NCBI GenBank assembly: GCA_903838355.1
Contig: CAILYC010000027.1
Location: forward strand, 1-39,967
DNA length: 39,967 nucleotides
Direction: 5' to 3'
DNA from: an uncultured Burkholderiales bacterium
GTDB lineage: Bacteria > Pseudomonadota > Gammaproteobacteria > Burkholderiales > Burkholderiaceae_C
The notes beneath the pieces were generated by a model. That model was not told where the DNA came from. It made no database searches and saw only the letters and a program-made list of their open reading frames with translations. The translations under genes and the position numbers were made by a program. Shown piece by piece: positions 8,246 through 16,763 of this stretch. The stretch's first letter is position 1. Each line of letters opens with the position of its first letter.

Positions 8246-8315
8246 CAGCTTTCTGCAGCTTTCTGCAGCTTTCTGCACCTGACTTCACCCAACTGCACCC
8301 GACTGCACCTCAGCA
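8246..8315. repeat. 10-bp tandem repeat running into a gene end
   Basis: Three perfect copies of CAGCTTTCTG (8246-8275) are followed in the same 10-base register by four degenerate units beginning CACC (CACCTGACTT, CACCCAACTG, CACCCGACTG, CACCTCAGCA). The degenerate units contain the stop codon and last residues of the leftward molybdoenzyme gene, so the array appears to have formed or reshaped its C-terminal tail. Confidence 0.7.
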
Positions 8316-10618
8316 CCCACTTGAGCTTTGCCTTTGTCTTTGCCCTTGGCTTTGCCCAAGTTCTCGAGGACGCGCTCGGGCGTGAAGGGAATTCTCCTCA
8401 AACGCACCCCCGTGGCATCAAACACCGCGTTGGCCAGCGCGGCAGAGGTCGGTCCTTGAGCCGCCTCCCCTGCCCCTAAAAACGGCATGCCCGGTCGGTT
8501 GATGAGTTCAATGTGCACGGGCGGCACCTCACTGAATTTCAAGATTGGGTAGCTGGCCCAGTCTTCTGACAAAATCCGAGTCTCGTCAAATTTCACTTCC
8601 TCTTTGAGCGTCCAACTCAAAGACTGGATCAACCCCCCCTCCAACTGATTTTTGACACCATCGGGGTTCACCAATTGGCCCGCATCACCCGCGATGTAGG
8701 CCTGGAGCACGCGGATATAGCCGGTTTGTGGGTTGACCTCTACCTCAAGCCCCACCGCACAATAGGTCGCAATGTTTTTGTATCTCGCAAAGGCCACCCC
8801 GCGCCCGGTGTTGGGGCGTTTGACACTGGGCTTGGAGCCCAGCATTTCGTTGACTTTCATCAGCACATCGCGCGCCCTCGTGTCCTTTAAGTAACGCAAG
8901 CGATGCTCAACGGGGTCGAGCTCAATCTTGCTCGCGACCTCATCCATGAAAGACTCGATGGAAAACACGTTCGCATAGGCCCCGAGTCCTCGGGTGGACG
9001 AAGCGCGAACAGGCATCTCGGTGATGAAATTCGTGGTCACCTTGTGGCCTTTGAATTCGTAAAGAGCAATGGCATTGCGGTCGGCCGCGTAGTTGGGGGG
9101 GCCGCCATTTTCCGGGATCACCAAATCAAAAGGCTTTTCCAAGAAACGTGCCGACAACAAATTGCCCGGGTCTCCATTGGGCCTGACTTGATGGGGGTTA
9201 GACCACAAAGCCAAGTCCCAATCCAGAATTTCTCCACTCTCGCTCAAGCGCGCGTGGGTTTTGACCACCATGGCCGAACCGTAGGGCTCCCACTGGTGTT
9301 CTTGGGCTCGGGTGTACTGCATTCTCACCGGTGAGCCGATCACCTCTTTGGCCAAGAGAGCGGCATCTGCTGCCGCATCATCGGCCATGTTGTGGCCATA
9401 GCAGCCTGAGCCTTGGGTGTGCTGACAGCGAACCATCTCGGGCGCCAATCCGAGCATTTTGGCAATGGACAAACCCGTCTCAAACACCGATTGGGAGTGG
9501 GTCTGAATGACCATCTCGCCCTCGGCCGAGAAGGTCGCCACAGCACACGAGGTGCCAATGGAGCCATGCATGTGAAAGGGTCGCTGATAGGTGGCTTCTA
9601 ACTCTTGTGTGAAGGCCTCAGCACTGGCGCGCGTTTGCGACTTGATCTGCTTTACGCTGTGGGTGGGCGCCTTGAGCAGCCACTCAAAAATCCCCTCATG
9701 GGTCGGCATTTGGGTGTCTTGGCTCCATTTGGCGCTTTTTTCCAGCACCAAAGCGGCGGCATCGGCCTGGGACAAGCGCTTGGCGATGACCCCCAAGAAG
9801 CTCCCCTTCCTCACCACCTTCACCACTCCCGGCATGGCTTGGGCGCGGCTGAGGTTCACGCTCAGCAAGCGCGAACGATAAGAGGGCGGGCGCACCACGC
9901 GCGCGTGCAGCATCCCAGGCAGGCGGAGTTCTTGTACGAAACTAGATTGACCCATCATCTTGGGTGGAAAATCAATTCTTGGCATGGGCTGACCCACGTA
10001 TCGGTAAAGACTCGGGTCTTTGGGCGCCACCTGACCCGTGGCTTCTCGCTCAAGGGCACTGCCCAGCACCAAATCCCAATAACGGGTGCTAGCCCCGGTG
10101 GGTGTTGAAACGACGCCATCCTTGACACTCAAGGTGGAGACCAGCACGCCCAGTTTTTCTGCGGCCAAGCCGAGCAAAATCTGCCGGACTTCAGCACTGG
10201 CGTATTGAACCGCCGTGGCGCAATAGGGCATAGAAAACGAGCCGGCCGTGACCCCCTCATTGGGGACCAAACGGGTATCGCCCGAAATCAAACGAATGCG
10301 CGACAAGTCCACATCCAATTCCTCGGCGCACACCTGCGAGACGGCGGTGAGAATGCCTTGGCCGAGCTCAACTTTGCCCACCAAAAGGGTGATGGTTTGA
10401 TCGGCATTAACGCGAATCCAAGCACTGAGCGAGCGGTTGGTCTGCAAATCGCCTGGCAGATGGGGCACCGCGCTCGGGGTGGCCGAGAGGCTCTCCTTGG
10501 CCGGCATCATCAGTGCAAACTGCAGGGACAAATAGCCCGAGGTTTTGAGGAGACTGCGACGCGACAGCGATGGCAAAGCGCTCAAGGGCTGTGAGAGGGA
10601 TGTGGAGGAATTGCTCAT
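8285..10618 (-). CDS. Molybdenum-binding subunit of an isoquinoline 1-oxidoreductase-type hydroxylase (IorB-like)
   Basis: A 777-residue molybdopterin-cytosine-dinucleotide-binding subunit of the xanthine dehydrogenase family, of the two-subunit type that hydroxylates N-heterocycles or oxidises aldehydes and lacks a FAD subunit. The N-terminus carries a twin-arginine signal (SRRSLLK, Arg20-Arg21, then a hydrophobic stretch), so the folded complex is probably periplasmic. Seen motifs include GKVELGQGILTAVSQ, the VRASSTRGLG segment and the C-terminal GAGEAAQGPTSAALANAVFDATG block that houses the conserved active-site Glu. The ATG at 10618 overlaps the stop of the [2Fe-2S] subunit by ATGA, indicating translational coupling. 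The C-terminus is Lys/Gly-rich and ends inside a 10-bp repeat. Substrate not predictable. Confidence 0.93.
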   Translation of the reverse strand: MSNSSTSLSQPLSALPSLSRRSLLKTSGYLSLQFALMMPAKESLSATPSAVPHLPGDLQTNRSLSAWIRVNADQTITLLVGKVELGQGILTAVSQVCAEELDVDLSRIRLISGDTRLVPNEGVTAGSFSMPYCATAVQYASAEVRQILLGLAAEKLGVLVSTLSVKDGVVSTPTGASTRYWDLVLGSALEREATGQVAPKDPSLYRYVGQPMPRIDFPPKMMGQSSFVQELRLPGMLHARVVRPPSYRSRLLSVNLSRAQAMPGVVKVVRKGSFLGVIAKRLSQADAAALVLEKSAKWSQDTQMPTHEGIFEWLLKAPTHSVKQIKSQTRASAEAFTQELEATYQRPFHMHGSIGTSCAVATFSAEGEMVIQTHSQSVFETGLSIAKMLGLAPEMVRCQHTQGSGCYGHNMADDAAADAALLAKEVIGSPVRMQYTRAQEHQWEPYGSAMVVKTHARLSESGEILDWDLALWSNPHQVRPNGDPGNLLSARFLEKPFDLVIPENGGPPNYAADRNAIALYEFKGHKVTTNFITEMPVRASSTRGLGAYANVFSIESFMDEVASKIELDPVEHRLRYLKDTRARDVLMKVNEMLGSKPSVKRPNTGRGVAFARYKNIATYCAVGLEVEVNPQTGYIRVLQAYIAGDAGQLVNPDGVKNQLEGGLIQSLSWTLKEEVKFDETRILSEDWASYPILKFSEVPPVHIELINRPGMPFLGAGEAAQGPTSAALANAVFDATGVRLRRIPFTPERVLENLGKAKGKDKGKAQVGAEVQSGAVG

Positions 10619-11076
10619 GCACCCACCTTTTTTGCCGCACGAAGCACAGCTTTGACAATTCGGTTGTGAGCGCCACAACGGCACAAATTGGCATCCAAGG
10701 CTTGCCTGACCTCTTGTTCGCTCGGATGAGGGCTGCGGTCCAACAAAGCCTGGGCGGTCAAAATCATGCCCGAGGTGCAGTAACCGCACTGGGCGGCTTG
10801 CTCATCAATGAAGGCTTGCTGCAGTCGGCTGGGCTTGCCCCCTTGGGTGAGCCCTTCGAGTGTTTGCACAGAGCGGCCCGCGACGCTCGAGAGCGGTGCG
10901 GCACAAGCGCGAAGGGGGTTACCATCGACCAAGACCGTGCAGGAACCACACTGTTGGCGGCCACAACCGAACTTGCTGCCGTGAACTTGAAAGTCTTCAA
11001 TCAGCACATTCAAGAGCGTTTCGCTCAAGGCCGCCTTGGACTGAACTGCTTGTCCATTGAGTTTAAACGTCAGCAA
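10615..11076 (-). CDS. [2Fe-2S] subunit of isoquinoline 1-oxidoreductase-type hydroxylase (IorA-like)
   Basis: A 153-residue small subunit with two [2Fe-2S] clusters: a ferredoxin-like N-terminal half with C38, C43, C46 and C58 (CGRQQCGSC), and a helical C-terminal half with C97, C100, C132 and C134 (CGYC and CRCG). It passes electrons from the molybdenum site of the downstream partner to an external acceptor, in this enzyme class often a cytochrome. It has no export signal of its own and would be carried through the Tat system with the IorB-like subunit. The length is normal for the family. Confidence 0.93.
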   Translation of the reverse strand: MLTFKLNGQAVQSKAALSETLLNVLIEDFQVHGSKFGCGRQQCGSCTVLVDGNPLRACAAPLSSVAGRSVQTLEGLTQGGKPSRLQQAFIDEQAAQCGYCTSGMILTAQALLDRSPHPSEQEVRQALDANLCRCGAHNRIVKAVLRAAKKVGA

Positions 11077-11226
11077 TTGAACGCTCCTGCAATCTTAATT
11101 GGGTGGATTGGAAATTGGCATTCAAAGCATAGCGGAAAAAACGCTGACTCGATCCTAGACAAACCCTTGGAGCCGTGAAAACCCAGACATTGATGGGCCA
11201 GGAAAAAGCGAGAGGGGGTTGCGGCC

Positions 11227-11559
11227 TTAGGCCTTTTGTTTCATGACGCCATGGAACTGCCCACCGCGCATGATCTCCATCTCGGAGTACTCCAAGGTGC
11301 CGGAAACAGTGCCAGTGGAGTGGATCATCACATGCTCTTGGCAGACGATGTCCTTGTTCAACTTGCCATGCACCGCAATCTCCCGGGCACGAATGACACC
11401 CGAGACCTGCCCTTGCTTGCCCACGAACAGGTCGTCTGCGGTCAAATTGCCTGAGACCACACCATTGACTGTGGCGGTTCCAGGCGCATTGATGGAGCCC
11501 GTGAAAGAAACCCCTTCGCCAATCGTGATGCTATTTTGCTTGACTTGGTATTCAGACAT
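11227..11559 (-). CDS. Bactofilin family cytoskeletal protein
   Basis: A 110-residue bactofilin (DUF583/polymer-forming cytoskeletal family). These proteins form beta-helical filaments that scaffold cell-envelope processes and need no nucleotide. The sequence shows the repeating short strands and glycines of the beta-helix: GEGVSFTGSI, GTATVNGVVSGNL, ADDLFVGKQGQVSGVI, AREIAVHGKLN, HVMIHSTGTVSGTLEYSEM. Tails on both sides are short, as usual. No membrane segment. It is monocistronic by appearance, with GGA about nine bases ahead of the ATG and no cell-wall hydrolase gene adjacent. Confidence 0.93.
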   Translation of the reverse strand: MSEYQVKQNSITIGEGVSFTGSINAPGTATVNGVVSGNLTADDLFVGKQGQVSGVIRAREIAVHGKLNKDIVCQEHVMIHSTGTVSGTLEYSEMEIMRGGQFHGVMKQKA

Positions 11560-11867
11560 GGGAGAGGTTCCAAAAAGTTGAACGTTCGTTTAAAAAACCA
11601 TCCTCAGCACAGAACTGCCTCTGACTGAGCGCACCCGCACTGTTAGTGTGCAAAGAGGCTTCACATCATAGTGTTTTCTCATGCTGAGACTAAAATCAGG
11701 GCCTAATTTTTGAGAAAATTGATCACAATGTGTCGATTTTTTCCCACAACAGTGGATCCATGCGCTGAGCACTAGACTGCCAGGGAGCAATGCTTAAGTT
11801 GACAAAAAGTGTAAATTAAGACGTCCGGTAGTTGGTGGCACGCCACGAGCAACAAGAGGCAGTCCCA
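11560..11867. other. Intergenic, no gene recognised
   Basis: About 300 bases between the bactofilin gene and the next leftward gene. On the minus strand TATGAT is a possible -10 for the bactofilin gene, with no good -35. An open 66-codon frame is present (11590-11790) but has no ribosome binding site and no recognisable product. Confidence 0.4.
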
Positions 11868-12377
11868 TCACCGAGGTAGTTGACAAGGGCCTTGAAAGGT
11901 AAGTCGGTTCATTTGGCCAGCTTGTGCCATGTCCTTAAAAGCCGTGAGAAAGACTTTGTCTCGGCTGATGGTGATTTCATAAGATTCACCCGTTTGGATG
12001 CTTTTGGAGCTTACCCCCAGATGAACATCGTTGGTGAGGTTTTTGCCTTGAAATTTTTCCGTGGCCAAGCTGCTAATGCGCAGGTCATAGGGCTTAGGAC
12101 CGTCTAGATTCATGAAAACATTTTTACCGATGGAGCCAATCTCCACGGTGACCTTGGCAGGCGGGATTTTTTTACCCTCCAACTGCTCAATCACGCCTTC
12201 GACCTGACAGCTCATCTTGAACGTGTCGGCCCAGGAGAGGACGGGTCCACCCAGAATGAAAGCCAAGCCCAAAACACGCCACCCAATCGCCCAAGGGCCT
12301 GTGAGCCATGCCCATTCACGCCAATCCCCAAACCCCTTTAACCGGGTCTTGGCCAAGCGGGTTTGGGGCGAGACCAA
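11868..12377 (-). CDS. Hypothetical exported protein
   Basis: Not recognised. Up to 169 residues; the frame opens with TTG at 12377, immediately after the stop of the small basic protein gene, and no ATG occurs before the mature part, so a non-ATG start is likely. A hydrophobic core (WRVLGLAFILGGPVLS) followed by WADTFK resembles a signal peptide cut after Ala. The mature 115-120 residues are rich in beta-strand-like segments and contain two Cys (MSCQVEG and near the end GPCQLPR) that could form a disulphide joining both termini. Probably a small periplasmic beta-rich protein. The adjacency TGA-TTG suggests co-translation with the upstream gene. Confidence 0.6.
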   Translation of the reverse strand: MVSPQTRLAKTRLKGFGDWREWAWLTGPWAIGWRVLGLAFILGGPVLSWADTFKMSCQVEGVIEQLEGKKIPPAKVTVEIGSIGKNVFMNLDGPKPYDLRISSLATEKFQGKNLTNDVHLGVSSKSIQTGESYEITISRDKVFLTAFKDMAQAGQMNRLTFQGPCQLPR

Positions 12378-12548
12378 TCAACCGCCTTTTTTGGAACGTT
12401 TGCCTGGGTTTTTCTTTGAGCGCGTGGCCACACCCCGCTCCAAACTGACCTTTTGACCACGGCCAGGGGTGGCCAAGGTAGTGCCCGGCAGGGGTTTGGG
12501 TGCGGGAGTTCTCACTCGGTCGGCTTCGGTGATGATTTTGTTGCCCAT
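12378..12548 (-). CDS. Small basic hypothetical protein
   Basis: Not recognised. A 56-residue protein from the ATG at 12548, chosen because AAGGA lies seven bases ahead; an upstream in-frame start at 12596 lacks such a site. It begins MGNKIITEADRVRTPAPKPL and ends in a run rich in Lys, Arg, Gly and Ser (KKNPGKRSKKGG), suggesting a disordered nucleic-acid- or ribosome-binding tail. It directly precedes the exported hypothetical gene with no gap. Confidence 0.6.
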   Translation of the reverse strand: MGNKIITEADRVRTPAPKPLPGTTLATPGRGQKVSLERGVATRSKKNPGKRSKKGG

Positions 12549-12663
12549 TTTGTTTTCCTTAAAGAGTTGGCAGTATTTTAGTCGAGCTTGACGCACTGGC
12601 TAGGTTTTTTTAGCGCGATTGGCACAACTCCATGGTGAATGGGCCGCAAACGACAGCCCAAAA

Positions 12664-13815
12664 CTAATGGTGATTGACCTCAATGGTGGAGTGCGCGATG
12701 CCCCCAAGGGCCAATAATTTGGCACGGATCAGGCGGGGGGTGACTTGCGCATCAGAGGTCACCACCACCAAGGCGCAGGAAAAATTCTTCTTGCCAACCC
12801 GCCAAACATGCAAATCGGCCAAGGCCGCCTCTTGCCCCCCAACCAAGTCCAAAATACAACGCTTGACTTGATCGTATTTGGGGTGATCCATCTCACAATC
12901 GAGCAACACCTTGGCAGTTTCTTTCAACAAGTTTTTTGACCACAGCGCAATCAAAATCCCTCCCAAAATACCCACCAAAGGGTCGAGTAAATCCCAGCCA
13001 TAAGCCCACCCCAAGAGCAAAGACACAATGGCCAGAACGGATGTCGCCGCATCGGCCAAGATGTGAATATAGGCCGAGCGCAAATTTAAATCATGCCCCT
13101 GGGCGGCGGACAAATGGGCCTGCACCTCTGAGGTCAAGGGGTTGACGCTCACCGTGCTCGCCACGGCATGCGCGTGTCCGGTGTGATCACCCGGTGATAC
13201 ATGCCCCGTCTTGGGGGCATGGGGCGCATCGGCTGGGTGAGCATGGTGCCCTTGATCATGATCATGATCATGATCGTGGTCGTGATGGTCGTGATGGTCG
13301 TGATGGTCGTGATGGTCGTGATGGTTATGATGGCTGTGACCGTGGTGATCATGGCCTTGGCCCGATTTCGCCAAGATCATCGCGCACACCAAATTCACCA
13401 CCAAACCCAGCACCGCCACCCAGACCGCCTCTAGGTGCGCAATCGCCTGAGGTGCATATAGGCGCTCGAGCGAACTCACCAACATGGTCAACGCCACACC
13501 GAGCAAAAAAATGGCGCTGGTGAATCCACCCAAGACCTCAATCTTCCAAGTTCCGAAGGCAAAACGGGGGTCCTTGGCGTACTTGCGAGCCGCCGCATAG
13601 GCCAAGGCACTCAATCCAATGGCCAAGGTGTGTGAACTCATGTGCCAGCCGTCGGCCAGCAAGGCCATGGAGTTCAGGGCATAACCACACACGATTTCAA
13701 TGACCATCATGGCCGCGGAGATCCACATCACAGTGCGAGTGCCACTCTCAGCTGCGGAGTTGGTGGTATCAAACACATGTTCATGAACATGGTTTTGTGA
13801 GGAGTGGCTTTGCAT
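12664..13815 (-). CDS. dmeF: DmeF-type cation diffusion facilitator, metal exporter
   Basis: A 383-residue CDF-family inner-membrane transporter that exchanges divalent metal for protons; the sequence best fits the DmeF branch linked to Co(II)/Ni(II) export. The N-terminus is His-rich (HVHEHVFD), then membrane segments with the metal site residues D55 and H58 (ADGWHMSSH) and H251 and D255 (HILADAATS). The cytoplasmic loop between the fourth and fifth membrane segments (about 152-217) is exceptionally rich in His and Asp, partly in HHD and HD repeats made by DNA tandem repeats. The C-terminal domain ends EVNHH. AGGA lies five bases ahead of the ATG. No DmeR regulator gene is adjacent. Confidence 0.9.
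   Translation of the reverse strand: MQSHSSQNHVHEHVFDTTNSAAESGTRTVMWISAAMMVIEIVCGYALNSMALLADGWHMSSHTLAIGLSALAYAAARKYAKDPRFAFGTWKIEVLGGFTSAIFLLGVALTMLVSSLERLYAPQAIAHLEAVWVAVLGLVVNLVCAMILAKSGQGHDHHGHSHHNHHDHHDHHDHHDHHDHDHDHDHDQGHHAHPADAPHAPKTGHVSPGDHTGHAHAVASTVSVNPLTSEVQAHLSAAQGHDLNLRSAYIHILADAATSVLAIVSLLLGWAYGWDLLDPLVGILGGILIALWSKNLLKETAKVLLDCEMDHPKYDQVKRCILDLVGGQEAALADLHVWRVGKKNFSCALVVVTSDAQVTPRLIRAKLLALGGIAHSTIEVNHH
13254..13323. repeat. 6-bp and 9-bp tandem repeats coding the His-rich loop
   Basis: GATCAT three times plus GATC (13254-13275) is followed by five perfect copies of GTCGTGATG (13279-13323). On the minus strand they encode HD and HHD repeats. Identical units within a coding region imply that loop length can vary by slippage without loss of frame. 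Confidence 0.85.
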
Positions 13816-14042
13816 AAAAATCCTATGGGCCTAGATTGGGCAAGAACTGCGTGTGAAACTTGAGTATGATTACACCACACACGCGTGCTCGAGCTCTTTT
13901 AAAATGCCACCAAAGGCGTTTGCATCGCAGATATTTGCGTTTCGCAGGCCACCCAACCCTGGCCGAGCCCATCCCCAGCTTTCCTCTTCTTTGCTTTCCT
14001 CTTTTTTGCGTTCCCCTTCTTTCCATTCAAACCAACTGGCCC

Positions 14043-14771
14043 ATGAAATCCATTGCTCAAACCCTCTTCAGTGCCGTTTTGGGATTTGCCACCTTTGGCA
14101 CCTTTGTCACCTTCGCGCAGGCTCAACTCGACGTCCCCACCTTGTTGGTGAGTCCCTTGAGAATGCCTGCCGACTCCAAGGCCGACGTCACCAGAAAACC
14201 CACGGAATTTTTGACTTTCACCCAGGCCCAAGCGGGCATGAAGGTGCTTGACATCGCTGCAGGTGGCGGCTACACCTCCCAACTGCTCACCTTGGCAGCG
14301 GGCAGCAGTGGGCAAGTCTGGGCTCAAAACGAAAAGCCCTCCGCCAATTTAAAGGCTCGCTTGGACGCTCATCCTCAAACCAATTTGACTGAATTGGTGC
14401 GTCCCTTTGAGGACCCCTACGCAGCGAATTTACCCCCATTGGACCTCATCACCATTGTGCTGTCTTACCACGACATTGCATTCACCAGCACGAATCGCTT
14501 CAACTTGACGGCACACTTGCTCCAAGCCTTGAAGCCAGGAGGTCATTTGGTGATCATTGACCACTCGGCCAAACACGGCTCGGGCCTTGACGACATCAAA
14601 ACCATGCACCGAATTGACGAGGCCGTGGTGATTCAAGAAGTGAGCGCTGCGGGCTTCAAACTCGAGGCCGAATCGGGCGACTGGAGAAATGCCAGCGACA
14701 CCTTGCAAGAGCATTCGGGCAAAATGGCGAGTCCCTCGGACCGCTTTGCCTTGAGGTTTGTCAAGCCCTGA
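14043..14771 (+). CDS. Exported class I SAM methyltransferase-like protein
   Basis: A 242-residue Rossmann-fold methyltransferase-like protein with an apparent signal peptide (MKSIAQTLFSAVLGFATFGT, cleavage near AQAQ at 25-28). The start at 14043 puts the hydrophobic leader at the N-terminus; an upstream in-frame ATG would leave it internal. SAM-binding motif I is VLDIAAGGGYTS (68-79); LDLITIVLSYHD and LKPGGHLVIIDHSA match motifs further on. An exported methyltransferase is odd because SAM is cytoplasmic, yet such leader-bearing members are known in proteobacteria. The stop codon lies in a 10-bp hairpin. Upstream is an unusual C/T-rich tract. No functional partner is adjacent. Confidence 0.8.
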   Translation: MKSIAQTLFSAVLGFATFGTFVTFAQAQLDVPTLLVSPLRMPADSKADVTRKPTEFLTFTQAQAGMKVLDIAAGGGYTSQLLTLAAGSSGQVWAQNEKPSANLKARLDAHPQTNLTELVRPFEDPYAANLPPLDLITIVLSYHDIAFTSTNRFNLTAHLLQALKPGGHLVIIDHSAKHGSGLDDIKTMHRIDEAVVIQEVSAAGFKLEAESGDWRNASDTLQEHSGKMASPSDRFALRFVKP

Positions 14772-14784
14772 ACATCAGGGCTTG
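14762..14784. terminator. 10-bp perfect hairpin overlapping the stop codon
   Basis: CAAGCCCTGA pairs perfectly with TCAGGGCTTG around loop ACA; the TGA stop of the methyltransferase-like gene is the end of the left arm. No T-tract follows, so it may protect the 3' end or end transcription inefficiently before panC. Confidence 0.5.
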
Positions 14785-14880
14785 CCTTGCCTGTCGATGC
14801 TTGAATCAATACCGTCAAGGTCAGCACGAACGAGATAAGTCATTGAGGCCAACTCCAACGCGCCATAAACGTTTTCATCC

Positions 14881-15753
14881 ATGATCATTGCTCACTCTCT
14901 GCACGAACTCAGGCTCGCCCTTGAAGGCTCTCAAAAACGGGTCTTTGTGCCCACCATGGGCAATTTGCACGAAGGCCATTTGAAGCTTATTGACAAGGCC
15001 AAAGCACTTTGCAACCAAAACACCGAGCTCACGGTGGCCAGCATTTTCGTCAACCGACTGCAGTTCTCGCCGCACGAGGATTTTGAAGAGTACCCCAGAA
15101 CACTGGAGAGTGACTGCAGTGTCTTGCGCGCCAGAGGCTGCGACGTGGTCTTCGCACCCAACGAAGACATCATCTACCCCCAAGCGCAGACCTTCAAGGT
15201 CTCGCCCCCGCCTGAACTGGCCAATCTGTGGGAAGGGCATTTTCGCCCTGGGTTTTTCACTGGCGTTTGCACCGTGGTCTCGAAACTCTTTCACATGGTG
15301 AGTCCCAACATCGCAATTTTTGGCAAAAAAGACTATCAGCAGTGGATGGTCCTCAAGCAAATGGTGCAACAAATGGCCATGCCCATTGAGATCCTTGGCT
15401 GCGACACCGAACGCTCAAGTGACGGCTTGGCACTGAGCTCGAGAAATGGCTACCTGAGTGCCGAGCAAAGGGTAGAGGCATTGCAGTTGCAGATGCAACT
15501 CAAGGGTGTTGCCATGTTCATCAAAACCCAGGCCCAAGGCTTTAAGGCGCAGTGCCAACGCGCCTGCGAGACATTGAATGCTTTGGGATGGAAGGTGGAC
15601 TACTTGACCGTTTGCCAGCAAAGTGATTTACAAGAGGTAGACCGCTGGGAACAACAGGACCTGGTGATCTTGGCCGCAGCCACCTTAGGGAGCACCAGAC
15701 TCATCGACAACATTGAGGTGACTCGCGCTGAGCGTGCGCCGTCGAAGCAGTAG
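14881..15753 (+). CDS. panC: Pantoate--beta-alanine ligase
   Basis: A 290-residue cytoplasmic pantothenate synthetase that joins pantoate and beta-alanine with ATP hydrolysis to AMP, the last step of vitamin B5 synthesis. The nucleotidyl-transferase signature MGNLHEGH (26-33) carries the HxGH element, and SDGLALSSRNGYLS gives the second ATP-binding region; IFGKKDYQQWMVLKQMV is the typical pantoate/ATP segment. Length matches the family. No panB or panD is next to it. The 3' neighbour converges on it, with 57 bases between stops. Confidence 0.95.
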   Translation: MIIAHSLHELRLALEGSQKRVFVPTMGNLHEGHLKLIDKAKALCNQNTELTVASIFVNRLQFSPHEDFEEYPRTLESDCSVLRARGCDVVFAPNEDIIYPQAQTFKVSPPPELANLWEGHFRPGFFTGVCTVVSKLFHMVSPNIAIFGKKDYQQWMVLKQMVQQMAMPIEILGCDTERSSDGLALSSRNGYLSAEQRVEALQLQMQLKGVAMFIKTQAQGFKAQCQRACETLNALGWKVDYLTVCQQSDLQEVDRWEQQDLVILAAATLGSTRLIDNIEVTRAERAPSKQ

Positions 15754-15810
15754 CCAGTTCCCCCATCCCTTGACATCTAAAAGAGACCTCAACACGGGTC
15801 CTTCCAAGAC

Positions 15811-16659
15811 TCAGGCCTGGATACTTTTCTCGAGCAATGCTCTGAGCTCTTGGGTGACCTCGGGCTCAATGCCAAACCACACCTTCCAAGCCAAGGGGCC
15901 TTGGTGCAAGAGCATCCCTAAACCATTGAGCGTGGGGTTGCCACGAAGCCGGGCTGCTTTGAGCAAGGCCGTCTCCAGGGGCACATAAACAATGTCGCTC
16001 ACCAAGGCTTCCTTGTCCAAGTCTTGCAAATCCAAATCCAGCTCGCCTTGACCCACCATCCCCAAAGACGTGGTGTTGACCATCATCTTTGCGCCTGCCA
16101 AGGATTGGTGGCGCTCACTCCAAGCAACGGGGGTGATGCCACCCCCCAAATCGTGGGCGATGGCCTGGGCTTTTTCAAGACTGCGGTTGACCAGACGAAT
16201 CTCTGTCGCGCCCTCGCTCAACAGCCCGAAACAAACTGCGCGCGAGCCCCCCCCTGCCCCTATCACCGTGATGGGACCGGCATCGGCACGCCAATGAGGG
16301 AAACTCACTTTGACATTGCGAATAAATCCATGGGCGTCGTTGTTGCTGCCAATCAAAGCGCCGTCGGGACGGGCGTGGATGCAGCTGACTGCGCCAATGC
16401 GCTGGGCGGCCACAGACACCTCATCGAGAAATGGAATCACCGCTTGCTTGTGGGGGATGGTGACATTGACGCCGGCAAAGCCCAACGGGTGCAAGCCCCT
16501 CAAAGCGCCCTCCAAATTCTGGGGCTCAATGGCCAAAGGAATATAGCGACCCACCAGATTGTTTTTTTCAAACCAGTGGTTGTGCAGCATGGGCGAGCGT
16601 GAATGCATGATGGGCCAGCCGATAACGCCGGCGAGTAAAAGACGATCAACTTGACTCAT
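15811..16659 (-). CDS. aroE: Shikimate dehydrogenase family protein (AroE-like)
   Basis: A 282-residue NADP-dependent dehydrogenase of the shikimate/quinate family, start at the ATG 16659. Substrate-site residues are visible: HSRSP (Ser20 and Ser22), NVTIPHK with the catalytic Lys71, and NNDAHGF with Asp108. The nucleotide fold begins GAGGGSRAV and is followed by VNRS, suggesting NADP(H). The neighbourhood is catabolic rather than aromatic-biosynthetic, so a paralogue acting on quinate or a related acid is possible; the symbol rests on sequence only. It is convergent with panC and upstream of it runs the class II aldolase cluster. Confidence 0.85.
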   Translation of the reverse strand: MSQVDRLLLAGVIGWPIMHSRSPMLHNHWFEKNNLVGRYIPLAIEPQNLEGALRGLHPLGFAGVNVTIPHKQAVIPFLDEVSVAAQRIGAVSCIHARPDGALIGSNNDAHGFIRNVKVSFPHWRADAGPITVIGAGGGSRAVCFGLLSEGATEIRLVNRSLEKAQAIAHDLGGGITPVAWSERHQSLAGAKMMVNTTSLGMVGQGELDLDLQDLDKEALVSDIVYVPLETALLKAARLRGNPTLNGLGMLLHQGPLAWKVWFGIEPEVTQELRALLEKSIQA

Positions 16660-16763
16660 GGGCAATGTTCAATTCAAAAAAAGTAAACGATGGGATCCAA
16701 ACGAATCCACCCTTTGGGGCTCGGCTTGACTCTTACTTCACAACTCATTCACACCTCCTTCAC

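Noticed and set aside
11590-11790. 66-codon open frame on the minus strand upstream of bactofilin
   Set aside because: No ribosome binding site, no recognisable family and amino-acid make-up typical of chance translation.
13149-13523. Repeat-rich open frames opposite or beside dmeF
   Set aside because: They are other-frame readings of the His-loop repeats within a clear transporter gene.
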